From assembly GCA_016789105.1 (NCBI GenBank), contig JAEURN010000006.1:1-64000 (forward strand): a stretch of 64,000 nt of DNA, read 5' to 3'. Shown piece by piece: positions 47,011 to 54,797 of the stretch. The stretch is from Armatimonadota bacterium. GTDB lineage: Bacteria > Armatimonadota > Fimbriimonadia > Fimbriimonadales > Fimbriimonadaceae. The notes under the pieces were generated by a model. That model was not told the DNA's origin. It worked only from the letters and a program-made list of their open reading frames with translations, and made no database searches. The position numbers and the translations under genes are program-made. Each line of letters starts with the position of its first letter. Position 1 is the stretch's first letter.

Positions 47011-47060
47011 AGGTTAGAAAATGCACTCCTCAGGGGCGATATGTATGCAATTTCTAACCT
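47011..47060. promoter_or_regulatory. Long inverted repeat between ardC and abiEi
   Basis: AGGTTAGAAAATGCA (47011-47025) and TGCAATTTCTAACCT (47046-47060) form 15-base arms with one mismatch and a 20-base spacer. AbiEi antitoxins are known to repress their own promoters by binding inverted repeats, so this is a good operator candidate for the abiE operon, 112 bases upstream of abiEi, and may also control ardC. Confidence 0.55.
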
Positions 47061-47171
47061 GGTCTACCGCGGAGTGCGGGCCTAATCACAGTCTGTTCTC
47101 GCACGCTGCCGCCTCGTTCACCTCAGTTAAGATTTACGCGGAGTGTTCCGAAACGTAGATAGTGAAGTACA

Positions 47172-47789
47172 ATGATCGACAAAATGGAACACGAGAGGAA
47201 TACCGAGGCGCTGGTGAAGTTCGTGACAGAGCGTGGAGTAGCCCGAACTCGGGACATCGTCGATGCAGGCTTTCCGAGAGTGATGCTAACTCGACTTGTC
47301 AGAAATGGAGAGCTTCAGCGTCTTGGACGAGGGCTGTACGCGACTGCGGATCACCCCCTGACCGAGTGGCATGATCTCGCCGAGGTTGCTAAGGCCATCC
47401 CATCAGCAGTAGTGTCTCTGATCTCAGCGCTTGCGTTCCACGAAATCGGCACACAGGTTCCGCATGAGATTTGGATAGCCCTGCCAGACGGGGCAAGGAA
47501 ACCAACGTATCACCACAAGCTCCGCGTTACGCGACTCTCGGAACCTTACCTGTCTGCTGGAGTAGAAGTGCATCAAATCGAAGGCGTCCCAGTTCGGGTC
47601 TTCGGCGCGGCCAAGACCGTCGCTGACTGCTTTCGCATGCGGTCCAAGGTGGGATACGATGTGGCCGTCGAGGCCCTAAGAGAAGGCTGGCGGCTTCGAA
47701 AGTTCACGCTCGACGAACTAGCCCACTTCGGAAAGCTCAACCGAGTTGATCGGATCATGCGTCCCTACATTGAAGCGATTACCGCATGA
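47172..47789 (+). CDS. abiEi: AbiEi-family antitoxin
   Basis: 205 residues. The N-terminal winged helix (LVKFVTERGVARTRDIVDAGFPRVMLTRLVRNGELQRLGRGLYA) is followed by the AbiEi domain (SLISALAFHEIGTQVPHEIWIALP, VFGAAKTVADCFRMRSKVGYDVAVEALREGW). It represses the operon and neutralises AbiEii. The stop overlaps the toxin ATG by four bases. Confidence 0.9.
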   Translation: MIDKMEHERNTEALVKFVTERGVARTRDIVDAGFPRVMLTRLVRNGELQRLGRGLYATADHPLTEWHDLAEVAKAIPSAVVSLISALAFHEIGTQVPHEIWIALPDGARKPTYHHKLRVTRLSEPYLSAGVEVHQIEGVPVRVFGAAKTVADCFRMRSKVGYDVAVEALREGWRLRKFTLDELAHFGKLNRVDRIMRPYIEAITA

Positions 47790-48649
47790 AACCAGCTCCG
47801 TCAAACGTCTCTGCCTCAATCCTTTCACGACTCAAGAACGAGGCCGCGAAGAACTCCGAGCCGTTCAACCCACTGCTCGCGAGATATGTCGGGTTTCGGC
47901 TGCTTTACAGACTGTCGATCTCACCGTATCGCGATCAGTTTCTTATCAAGGGCGCAACGATGTTCCTGTTCTGGACAGGCTCTGCGCATCGTCCCACACG
48001 CGATCTCGACCTCCTGTCCCTCACGAATTCTGACCTTGACGAGCTTCGAGACCTCTTTGTCAGTATCTGCGAAATTGAGTGTGCTGAGGACGGAGTCGTC
48101 TTTGATTCAGATTCGGTTACTTCCGAGTTGATTCGCGAAGAGCAGGCATACGGAGGGTCGAGAATCAAGTTGGTTGGCTACCTGGGAACCGCCCGCATTC
48201 CGCTTCAAATTGACGTTGGCCTTGGCGACGCTGTGACTCCTGGTCCAGTCGAGATTATCATCCCAGGAATTGTCTCTGCGGTGCCTGAGGCAAGGATTCG
48301 CGGCTACCCCGTCGAGACAGCCATTGCGGAGAAGTTCCACGCGATGGTGGTGCTTGGATTGAACAACAGCCGCATGAAGGACTACTTCGACGTAGCCATG
48401 CTGGCTTACTCCATGTTCATTGACGCAGACACTCTACGAAGGGCTGTCGAGGCAACATTTCGCCGCCGCAAGACCGAACTTCCCGTCGAGGTGCCGATCT
48501 GCTTCAAGAAAGAGTTCGCAAACGATCCTCAAGTGAGCACTCGATGGCGCGCGTTCGTCCGCAAGAACGACATCACCACCCCATTCGACGATCTTGAATT
48601 CGTTCAATCAAAGCTTCGTGGATTGCTGCTGCCAACCATTGACCATTGA
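47786..48649 (+). CDS. abiEii: AbiEii/AbiGii nucleotidyltransferase toxin
   Basis: 287 residues with a minimal nucleotidyltransferase core: FLIKGATMFLFW (KGA at 55-57), RPTRDLDLLSL (D73, D75), IPLQIDVGLGDAV, and YPVETAIAEKFHAMVVLGLNNSRMKDYFD. AbiEii toxins modify tRNAs or otherwise arrest growth as a phage defence. The antitoxin gene directly precedes it. Confidence 0.92.
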   Translation: MKPAPSNVSASILSRLKNEAAKNSEPFNPLLARYVGFRLLYRLSISPYRDQFLIKGATMFLFWTGSAHRPTRDLDLLSLTNSDLDELRDLFVSICEIECAEDGVVFDSDSVTSELIREEQAYGGSRIKLVGYLGTARIPLQIDVGLGDAVTPGPVEIIIPGIVSAVPEARIRGYPVETAIAEKFHAMVVLGLNNSRMKDYFDVAMLAYSMFIDADTLRRAVEATFRRRKTELPVEVPICFKKEFANDPQVSTRWRAFVRKNDITTPFDDLEFVQSKLRGLLLPTIDH

Positions 48650-48715
48650 GAGTCGGTTCAAGCTCAGGCGTCCCCAAAAGCCAACGGTCTGCAATCGGCT
48701 CGGTCAAGGTGAGTA

Positions 48716-48840
48716 TCATTCATGTCGTCGAATTCGGTTGCTTCGATGGCCCCGCAAACGCCTCTCGTCACCGAACCTCGGAATTTGAACCTCCAGCACG
48801 ATGGGGCGAAAGTTCGGAACAGGTGATGTCCCCGCACCCA
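48716..48840. other. attR and hidden alternative recombinase tail
   Basis: The right boundary ends with GTTCGGAACA (48812-48821), nine bases, then the core CCCGCACCCA (48831-48840). Read on the minus strand from the core, the frame used by the recombinase continues for 37 codons (TSPVPNFRPIVLEVQIPRFG... NRIRRHE) to a stop at 48716. This segment is joined to the recombinase gene only in the circular element. Between abiEii and 48716 I see no gene. Confidence 0.72.
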
Positions 48841-48880
48841 AAATCCCCCGTTCCTTAGGATCGGGGGATTTGCTTTTTAG
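48841..48880 (+). terminator. Displaced tRNA-fMet terminator
   Basis: AAATCCCCCG (48841-48850) pairs with CGGGGGATTT (48862-48871) and is followed by GCTTTTTAG. It begins immediately after the attR core. Without the island it would follow the tRNA-fMet CCA end directly, so the insertion separated the tRNA gene from its terminator. Confidence 0.8.
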
Positions 48881-48909
48881 CCCCCATCTCTCCCGGGCCA
48901 GAGTCTGAA

Positions 48910-49368
48910 TCAAGGGGATGGCGGCAACCGCTTTAGGGAGAACAGCATCCGGTCGGTTTCGGGGAACGACCCGCACCCTCGGGCTTGGCACAGGCCGCGC
49001 AGGTGCCCCCGGTGGTAGGTGCCGTGGTTGGCTACGTGCAGCGCGATCTCCCCAAACGGCAGCGATTGCGCCTCTCCGTTGAGCCGGCGATAGGGGATGA
49101 TGTGATCCCACGCATGGGTTTCAATCAAGCCAATCCACAGCGAGTGGTTGGTTTGCAGTGCCTCCGTCGTGAGGGGGATGATCGGTATGGCGCTTGGCGA
49201 ATCCCCGTTCACTCGGCTGGCCCACAGGGAGCCGGCCATCAGGATGTGGCCAAAGACCTCCTTTTCGCCGTCGGTGCCCTCGGCCTGCAAGAACTCGAGC
49301 CATTTCAAGTTGGCCCACAGGTCGTAGTCAAAGTTTGCGGCCAGCACAGGTCGGTCGTCGGTGTTCAT
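48910..49368 (-). CDS. DinB-like four-helix protein
   Basis: 152 residues from the ATG at 49368: NFDYDLWANLKWLEFL, KEVFGHILMAGSLWASRV and HVANHGTYHRGHLRGLC, with His residues at the three helix positions of the DinB/YfiT metal-dependent fold. The function is unknown; family members are thiol transferases or stress-induced proteins. The ATG overlaps the PII stop by four bases. Confidence 0.8.
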   Translation of the reverse strand: MNTDDRPVLAANFDYDLWANLKWLEFLQAEGTDGEKEVFGHILMAGSLWASRVNGDSPSAIPIIPLTTEALQTNHSLWIGLIETHAWDHIIPYRRLNGEAQSLPFGEIALHVANHGTYHRGHLRGLCQARGCGSFPETDRMLFSLKRLPPSP

Positions 49369-49703
49369 AAGGCGTCTTCCCCCCGTTCGCCGGTGCGGAT
49401 CCGCACGGCTTCCAAGACTTCCGTCACAAAGATCTTGCCATCGCCGAGCTCGCCGGTGTGGGCAGCCCCGGTAATGGCTTCCAAGCAGTCGTCTAGCTGG
49501 TTGTCGCGGATCACAATGTCCAGTTTGACTTTCGGCACAAGGTTCAGGGCGTAGTTCGATCCTCGGAATGTGCTTGTTTGGCCTTGCTGGCGTCCAAACC
49601 CCCGGATTTCCATAACGGTGAGCCCCAAAATGCCGCGGTCGGCCAGGGCATCTTGGATTGGCTCCAGCTTGTTCAGCCGCACGTAGGCTTGGACACGCTT
49701 CAT
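49365..49703 (-). CDS. glnB: PII nitrogen regulatory protein
   Basis: 112 residues: MKRVQAYVRLNKLEPIQDALADRGILGLTVMEIRGFGRQQG, the T-loop STFRGSNYALNLVPKVKLDIVI, and TGELGDGKIFVTEVLEAVRIRTGERGEDAL. The T-loop Tyr used for uridylylation is present (SNY), while the other loop Tyr is Phe. It senses 2-oxoglutarate and ATP/ADP. No amtB is adjacent. Confidence 0.92.
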   Translation of the reverse strand: MKRVQAYVRLNKLEPIQDALADRGILGLTVMEIRGFGRQQGQTSTFRGSNYALNLVPKVKLDIVIRDNQLDDCLEAITGAAHTGELGDGKIFVTEVLEAVRIRTGERGEDAL

Positions 49704-49816
49704 TCCCACCCATTCTGGCGCAAACCTCCCGGAATCGGCACTCTCAGGGGTTCCCGTTGACAGTCTGCATGGGCAGGTTTCAGGCGGCAAGGTGATCCCA
49801 GGTATAAGAAGTCCTG

Positions 49817-51067
49817 GTGAAGTGGCTCCCTTACGCGCCGGTGTTTTGGATCCTGGCCCTGGGGGCCGGAGCCCTGGCCGCCCTTTCGCCCGATTCCCGG
49901 ATTCTGGGGCTCGTCGCCATGGCCGGATTCGGCATCGCCGCCTTGGCCGGGTGGTTTGAAACAAACCGGCAAATTGAGAGAGCCCAAGAGGAGAAGGCCG
50001 CGCTCGAAAGCGAGATCGAGTCGCTGGAATCCCAAGTGGTTCGCCATCGCGACGCCCTGGATGACCTTGCCGAGGGCATCGATGCCTCAATATTCTTGCT
50101 GGATCCCGCCTTGAAGATCCTTTACTTCAACTCTCAGGCTGATGAGTTCTTCCGGATCGGCGACCGCGAAGGCGAACCGCTCGGATCGGTCACCCTCAGC
50201 AACGAACTGGCCGAATTGGCGGAAACCGTCGTCCAGACTGGCAAACCACAGGAACGGGAAGTTGCCTTGCACCACCCCCGCCAAAGGATCGTGCAAGCCC
50301 GGTGCTGGGCCGAAGAGTATGGCGAAGACCGCCTTTTCCTCAAGCTTAGGGATGTCACAGAACTCCGGCACCTGGAAACTGTCCGCCGCGATTTTGTCGC
50401 CAATGTCAGCCATGAACTCCGCACGCCCATGACAACCATAAGGGCCATGGCCGAAACCCTGGAAGAACCGGATTGCGACGAGGATCTTCAAAAAAAGTAC
50501 CTGGACCGTATCATCCGCGAAGTCGACCGGCTCACCAGGATCACCGATGACCTCCTTACCCTCAGCATCGCCGAAAGCGGCACCGTGCAGCGCACCAAGT
50601 GCGACTTTGCCGAAATCGTCGGGACGGTAGCCCAACAGTTGGAGAAAAAAGCCGCCGCCAAGGGCCTTGCCATGGAGACCGAGCGCCCGAAATCGCTCAG
50701 CCTTTTCGCCAACGAAACCCAGTTGGCGCAGATCGCCTTCAACCTGATCGACAACGCCATCAACTATACGGTGGAAGGCAAGGTCGCCGTGCACCTGGCT
50801 GATGTCGGCGGCCAAGCCGTCCTCACGGTCTCCGACAGCGGCTTGGGGATATCCAGCGAGCACTTGAACCGAATCTTCGAACGTTTTTACCGTGTTGACA
50901 AAGGCCGATCCCGCGCCAGCGGGGGCACGGGGCTGGGTCTCGCCATCGTCAAACACCTGGCCGAACTCCATGGCGGCACGGTGAAAGTCGAGAGCCTGCT
51001 CAACCGCGGTTCGACGTTTTCGGTCCTGTTGCCTTTGCCGAAAGGCGATACCCATCCACCGCTTTGA
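49817..51067 (+). CDS. PhoR-like sensor histidine kinase
   Basis: 416 residues with two N-terminal TM helices (8-25, 29-46), a coiled coil, and a PAS domain (DALDDLAEGIDASIFLLDPALKILYFNSQADEFF). The HisKA box is RRDFVANVSHELRTPMTTIRA (His199). The ATPase has an N-box NLIDNAINYT, G1 DSGLGI and G2 GGTGLGLAIVKHLAELHGG. The layout matches PhoR. No response regulator is adjacent, so it is an orphan here. The start is GTG. The last 68 bases overlap the convergent GHL10 gene. Confidence 0.88.
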   Translation: MKWLPYAPVFWILALGAGALAALSPDSRILGLVAMAGFGIAALAGWFETNRQIERAQEEKAALESEIESLESQVVRHRDALDDLAEGIDASIFLLDPALKILYFNSQADEFFRIGDREGEPLGSVTLSNELAELAETVVQTGKPQEREVALHHPRQRIVQARCWAEEYGEDRLFLKLRDVTELRHLETVRRDFVANVSHELRTPMTTIRAMAETLEEPDCDEDLQKKYLDRIIREVDRLTRITDDLLTLSIAESGTVQRTKCDFAEIVGTVAQQLEKKAAAKGLAMETERPKSLSLFANETQLAQIAFNLIDNAINYTVEGKVAVHLADVGGQAVLTVSDSGLGISSEHLNRIFERFYRVDKGRSRASGGTGLGLAIVKHLAELHGGTVKVESLLNRGSTFSVLLPLPKGDTHPPL

Positions 51068-52481
51068 ACGGCCCGAGCTTGCCCGTCCGATCCATAATGC
51101 GCAGGAACACGGTTTGGCCGGGGGCGTTGGCCAACTGGACGGCACCGGGCTCACCCGTCGTCACTACCGCCCCATTCGAATCTTGCAGGACGAACAGGCT
51201 CACCCCCTTTTGATTCGGAGCCGAGAAGTGCAGGCTCGGCGGGCTCTTTTTGTCCAGAATCACATCGGGCGCGCCCGGGTTGGGCGATTTCATCCAAGGG
51301 GATTCTGGAACCAGGGCCGGCTCCCGGTATGCGGTGGCCAAGGCATCGGCGACGCCGTTCCAGTTGGATTGGATCGCCTTCATGCTGAAGTGGACTGTCC
51401 CGTCTGCCCCCTGGCTTTTGCGAACCAAGTTGATTTGGTCGGTGACTTCGCTTGCCTTCCAATTACCGCCCTTGGGATCAGTCCGGCTGGTGAACTGCCC
51501 CGGCCACAAGTGGATTTTGGCCCGGTTGTTGGCAACCCACCAATTAAGCAGGGTGGGGAAGGCCTGGGCGGTTTGGGCGATCGGCCAATACAGTTGAGGG
51601 GTGTAGTAGTCGCACCACCCTTGCTGGTACCACTTGAGCGCGTCGGCATAGAGCTCGTCATATTGGTCGATCCCCGCCTTGATTCCCTCCGGCTGGCCGG
51701 GGCGGTAGATGCCAAAAGGCGAAATCCCGAACTTCACCCAGGGGGTCTGCTTTTTCAGTCCTTCGTGAACTCTCAGAATGAAGTCGTCGACGCCCTTGCG
51801 CCGCCAGTCGCCAAGGCTGAGTTGCCCGCCAGACTGCAAGTAGTTCTTGTAGAGCTGGTCATCGGGAAATGGCACTTTGGCTCCGTCTTTTTCAACCGGA
51901 TAGGGATAGAAATAGTCGTCGATGTGGACTCCGTCCACATCGTATTTGGTGGCGACCTCCATAAATACATTGTATGAGCGGTCCTGGACATCCTTGGCGG
52001 TCGGGATCATCCACTTCAAGTTGCCGTAATCCACAACCAGGTCTGGCCGGGCATTGGAGATCTGGTCTGGGGAGATCGGCCCCTTTTGGGCGGGGTGGTT
52101 GGCCCGGTAGGGGTTGAACCACGCATGGACTTCGATGCCCCGCTTATGGGCTTCCGAGACAGTGAATGCGAGCGGATCGAAACCCCCATCAGGTGCCTTA
52201 CCCTGTTTCCCGGTCAAATAGTAACTCCAGGGTTCGTAGCTTGATTTGTACAGGGCGTCTGCGTGCGGCCTGACTTGGAACACGATGGCATTCATGTTCA
52301 GCTCCTTGCACTTGTCCAAAATGGCCAGCATCTCGGCTTTCATTTGCTCGACCGGGAGCCCAGGCTTGCTGGGGTAGTCGATGTTGTCCACCGTCGCCAC
52401 CCATGCGGCGCGGAATTCGCGTTTGATTTCAGGTGGGGCAGAACTCTGCATCGGGATGAGTCCGAGGAGCATTGGGATCAT
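51000..52481 (-). CDS. GHL10-type glycoside hydrolase-like protein, secreted
   Basis: 493 residues from the ATG at 52481. A signal peptide is followed by a TIM barrel of the DUF187/YngK (GHL10) family: EFRAAWVATVDNIDYPSKPGLP, NAIVFQVRPHADALYKS, VHAWFNPYRA, VDGVHIDDYFYPYP (Asp-Asp catalytic region), KFGISPFGIYRP and WCDYYTPQLYWPI. A C-terminal beta domain follows. It probably acts on cell-wall or extracellular glycans. Confidence 0.86.
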   Translation of the reverse strand: MIPMLLGLIPMQSSAPPEIKREFRAAWVATVDNIDYPSKPGLPVEQMKAEMLAILDKCKELNMNAIVFQVRPHADALYKSSYEPWSYYLTGKQGKAPDGGFDPLAFTVSEAHKRGIEVHAWFNPYRANHPAQKGPISPDQISNARPDLVVDYGNLKWMIPTAKDVQDRSYNVFMEVATKYDVDGVHIDDYFYPYPVEKDGAKVPFPDDQLYKNYLQSGGQLSLGDWRRKGVDDFILRVHEGLKKQTPWVKFGISPFGIYRPGQPEGIKAGIDQYDELYADALKWYQQGWCDYYTPQLYWPIAQTAQAFPTLLNWWVANNRAKIHLWPGQFTSRTDPKGGNWKASEVTDQINLVRKSQGADGTVHFSMKAIQSNWNGVADALATAYREPALVPESPWMKSPNPGAPDVILDKKSPPSLHFSAPNQKGVSLFVLQDSNGAVVTTGEPGAVQLANAPGQTVFLRIMDRTGKLGPFKAVDGYRLSAKATGPKTSNRG

Positions 52482-52581
52482 TGCTTTGGAATTTACTCCG
52501 TCTAGGGTATGACGGGCAATCATCCAGGGGGGCACAGTAGGCCCCGCAACCTGGGTGATCGCCCAAGGGTAGAGTTCTGGC

Positions 52582-53097
52582 GTGAAGGGCCTAAAAGTCG
52601 GAGCGGTGAAAGCCCGATTCGAGCAGATTGAGCTGGACTTTGGATTGGTTGTCGAAAGCTTCGAAGTCTCCGGTCAAGAGGCGGATTGCTCGGCCGACCC
52701 GTTTCACATCAGGCTGTCCCAGCCCGGAAAAGCCCGCGCCGTCGTCACAGAAGGTGCGGTCGCCCAGTTGCTGGCTGCCAAGGCCCCCAACTCCATCAAA
52801 GACTTCCAAGTCCAAATCTCCGACGGGTTGATCTATGTGGAAGCAAAGGCCCAAATCGTTGTCACGATCCCGGTCAAAGCCGCTTGCTCGCTGGAAATCC
52901 AAGAAGGGAAGCGGCTGATAGTGCGCATCGAATCCGTGGACGTTATGGGCGGTGCGGCCAAAAACCTCGTCGAATCGCAGATCGCCAAAATCAACCCGAT
53001 CTTCGATGCGTCCGACCTACCAATCGACATCCGATTGGATACAGTGGATGCCGACGCCGGAAAGATCGTCGTCGATGGAACCGTCTTGGCTATTTAG
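52582..53097 (+). CDS. DUF2993 (LmeA-like) lipid-binding protein
   Basis: 171 residues with GTG start. The beta-rich pattern VESFEVSGQEADCSADPFHIRLSQPGKARAVVTEGAVAQLLAAKAP, then LVESQIAKINPIFDASDLPIDIRLDTVDADAGKIVVDG is typical of DUF2993. Mycobacterial LmeA is a periplasmic phospholipid/mannan-elongation factor. No signal peptide is visible here, so it may be cytoplasmic. Confidence 0.75.
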   Translation: MKGLKVGAVKARFEQIELDFGLVVESFEVSGQEADCSADPFHIRLSQPGKARAVVTEGAVAQLLAAKAPNSIKDFQVQISDGLIYVEAKAQIVVTIPVKAACSLEIQEGKRLIVRIESVDVMGGAAKNLVESQIAKINPIFDASDLPIDIRLDTVDADAGKIVVDGTVLAI

Positions 53098-54121
53098 CGC
53101 GGGACCACAGCTCAGCAACTGCTAGGGCCCGGATTGCGGCCGCTTGGTGCAGCATTTGGGATTTTGAACCTGCTCGCTGCCCCCAACGGGTGCCGAACAA
53201 GCCCTCGTTGTTTCGAGAGGCAGCCAGGGTTGCGGCGTACTGCCGGTAATCGAAAGAGCCTGGATCCAGGTTTTCGAACAGCAGATGGGCAAACTGGGTT
53301 TCGTCGTCGATCACTCCGGCGGGTTTGAGCCATTTCGCCATGGCCGCCCGCTGCATCACCGCCGCGTCCTCCCCAAATCGGCTTTGGCCGGTTGCCTGGG
53401 CCAATCCCTTTGCCGCCCGGATCATGAGGGCGGTGTTGTAGCTCCAAAAAGTCTTGTCGACCGAGCCGTCCTGCCGCATGTTGTCCCAGAACAGGTGAGT
53501 TTTGGGATCTTGCAGGTTTTTCTTTGTCCAAGCGTAGATGTCTTGGGCGGCGGCGAGCAGCCGTGGTTCTTTGGTATGGCGGTAAACGGCCAGGCAGGCG
53601 GCGGCCGTCGGCCCGTTGGAACACGTGTTCTTGGATTCTTTGTGGTTTTCACGCCAGTAGATGCCGCCGCCAAGGGATCTGTCCAAACCGCTCAGGCAAT
53701 AGTCGATGGCCTTGCCAGCAAGTTCCAGGCAATGGCGGTCACCCGTGACTTCGTAGCTCTCAACCAACGTCATTGCCATCCAGGCGTTGTCATCGTAGTA
53801 GCGGTCTTCCGGAAACGGAGGGCCTGGGTTGACATCGAACCCGGGAACCGGGCCCTGAGGGTTCCAGTAAGTTTCAGCCATCGATATCACTGAGACAAGC
53901 CGCGGCTTGCGGGAGGGATCTAATCTGGCCAAGGCGTTTTCCGCCGAAAGCACAACGCCCAGCCCCCAGTTAAACATCACGGCGTCTGGGTCGGAGCCGC
54001 TCCCAATTGACTCCCGGAAGTAGCCCGTCCGATGCGAGGCGAACTGACGGCAGATCACCTCGTACATTTCGGTGGGATCTGGCGGAGGCGGTGCGAATGC
54101 AGTCAAGAGAAAGGAGACCAT
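53090..54121 (-). CDS. GH76-like alpha-1,6-mannanase family protein, secreted
   Basis: 343 residues from the ATG at 54121. A short hydrophobic N-terminus is followed by an (alpha/alpha)6 barrel: RYYDDNAWMAMTLVESYEVTGD with the paired Asp seen in GH76, GGIYWRENHKESKNTCSNGPTAAACLAVYRHT, and FWSYNTALMIRAAKGL. The end overlaps the DUF2993 gene by eight bases. Confidence 0.78.
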   Translation of the reverse strand: MVSFLLTAFAPPPPDPTEMYEVICRQFASHRTGYFRESIGSGSDPDAVMFNWGLGVVLSAENALARLDPSRKPRLVSVISMAETYWNPQGPVPGFDVNPGPPFPEDRYYDDNAWMAMTLVESYEVTGDRHCLELAGKAIDYCLSGLDRSLGGGIYWRENHKESKNTCSNGPTAAACLAVYRHTKEPRLLAAAQDIYAWTKKNLQDPKTHLFWDNMRQDGSVDKTFWSYNTALMIRAAKGLAQATGQSRFGEDAAVMQRAAMAKWLKPAGVIDDETQFAHLLFENLDPGSFDYRQYAATLAASRNNEGLFGTRWGQRAGSKSQMLHQAAAIRALAVAELWSRAK

Positions 54122-54140
54122 GTCATGGGGATCCTGCCTG

Positions 54141-54797
54141 CTATTGTGCCCCGTCGGGTTCTGGGGAGGCGTGGCGGGCGGGGGAACCCGGTAGCCAGCC
54201 CCGGTTGACCCACAAAAGGTAGACGGCAGACGTGCAGAGTCCCGCCAATGCCGCCCCGCCCACGACATCTCCGGGATAGTGCACGCCGATGTACACCCGG
54301 CTGAACCCCACAAGAGTGGCCCACAGGCAGGCCACCCAGCCGATCCAACCGTTCTCCGTCCTGTACACCAGCCATGCCGCCATGAACGCGATGGCAAAGC
54401 TGGTCGTCGAATGTCCGCTGGGAAAACTGGAATCCCCAAACGGCACCACGTCAAACGTGCGGCTAAGCCACCCATCGGCCCCCCCGGGCAAGCCGCCAGG
54501 CCACGTCAACGGGCGCGACCACTCAAAATTGGTGGGCCGAGGCCGGGAAACCCAATCCTTGACGAGCAACCGCAAGCCGCCCGAGAGGAGGTAGCCCGCT
54601 GCCAACGCGTAGCCGGCGCGGCGGGTTTTGGGCCAAGCAACCAATCCAAGCAGCACCGGAATCTGGATGTGTCCGTCGCCCGTGTAGGTGAGCAAGAGCA
54701 TCAACCGGTCCAGGAACTCGCGGTGCAGGCCGATGTGGATCGCCCGGTAAAGATTCTGGTCGGCCGCCCAAAAGGAGACCCAGCTAGGGATCCACAT
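54141..54797 (-). CDS. PAP2-family membrane phosphatase
   Basis: 218 residues, about five TM segments, with the three PAP2 motifs KDWVSRPRP, SSFPSGHSTTSF, and GFSRVYIGVHYPGDVVGG. These supply the catalytic His residues and substrate-binding Arg/Lys. Likely substrates are undecaprenyl pyrophosphate or phosphatidic-acid-type lipids. The start overlaps the end of the RqcH gene by 14 bases. Confidence 0.93.
   Translation of the reverse strand: MWIPSWVSFWAADQNLYRAIHIGLHREFLDRLMLLLTYTGDGHIQIPVLLGLVAWPKTRRAGYALAAGYLLSGGLRLLVKDWVSRPRPTNFEWSRPLTWPGGLPGGADGWLSRTFDVVPFGDSSFPSGHSTTSFAIAFMAAWLVYRTENGWIGWVACLWATLVGFSRVYIGVHYPGDVVGGAALAGLCTSAVYLLWVNRGWLPGSPARHASPEPDGAQ

Noticed and set aside
50087-51154. 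355-codon open frame antisense to the histidine kinase
   Set aside because: It is a shadow of a complete kinase with H, N and G boxes.
53090-54475. Longer start for the GH76-like gene
   Set aside because: The extra 118 codons are antisense-frame sequence of the PAP2 gene; the ATG at 54121 gives a proper secreted N-terminus.
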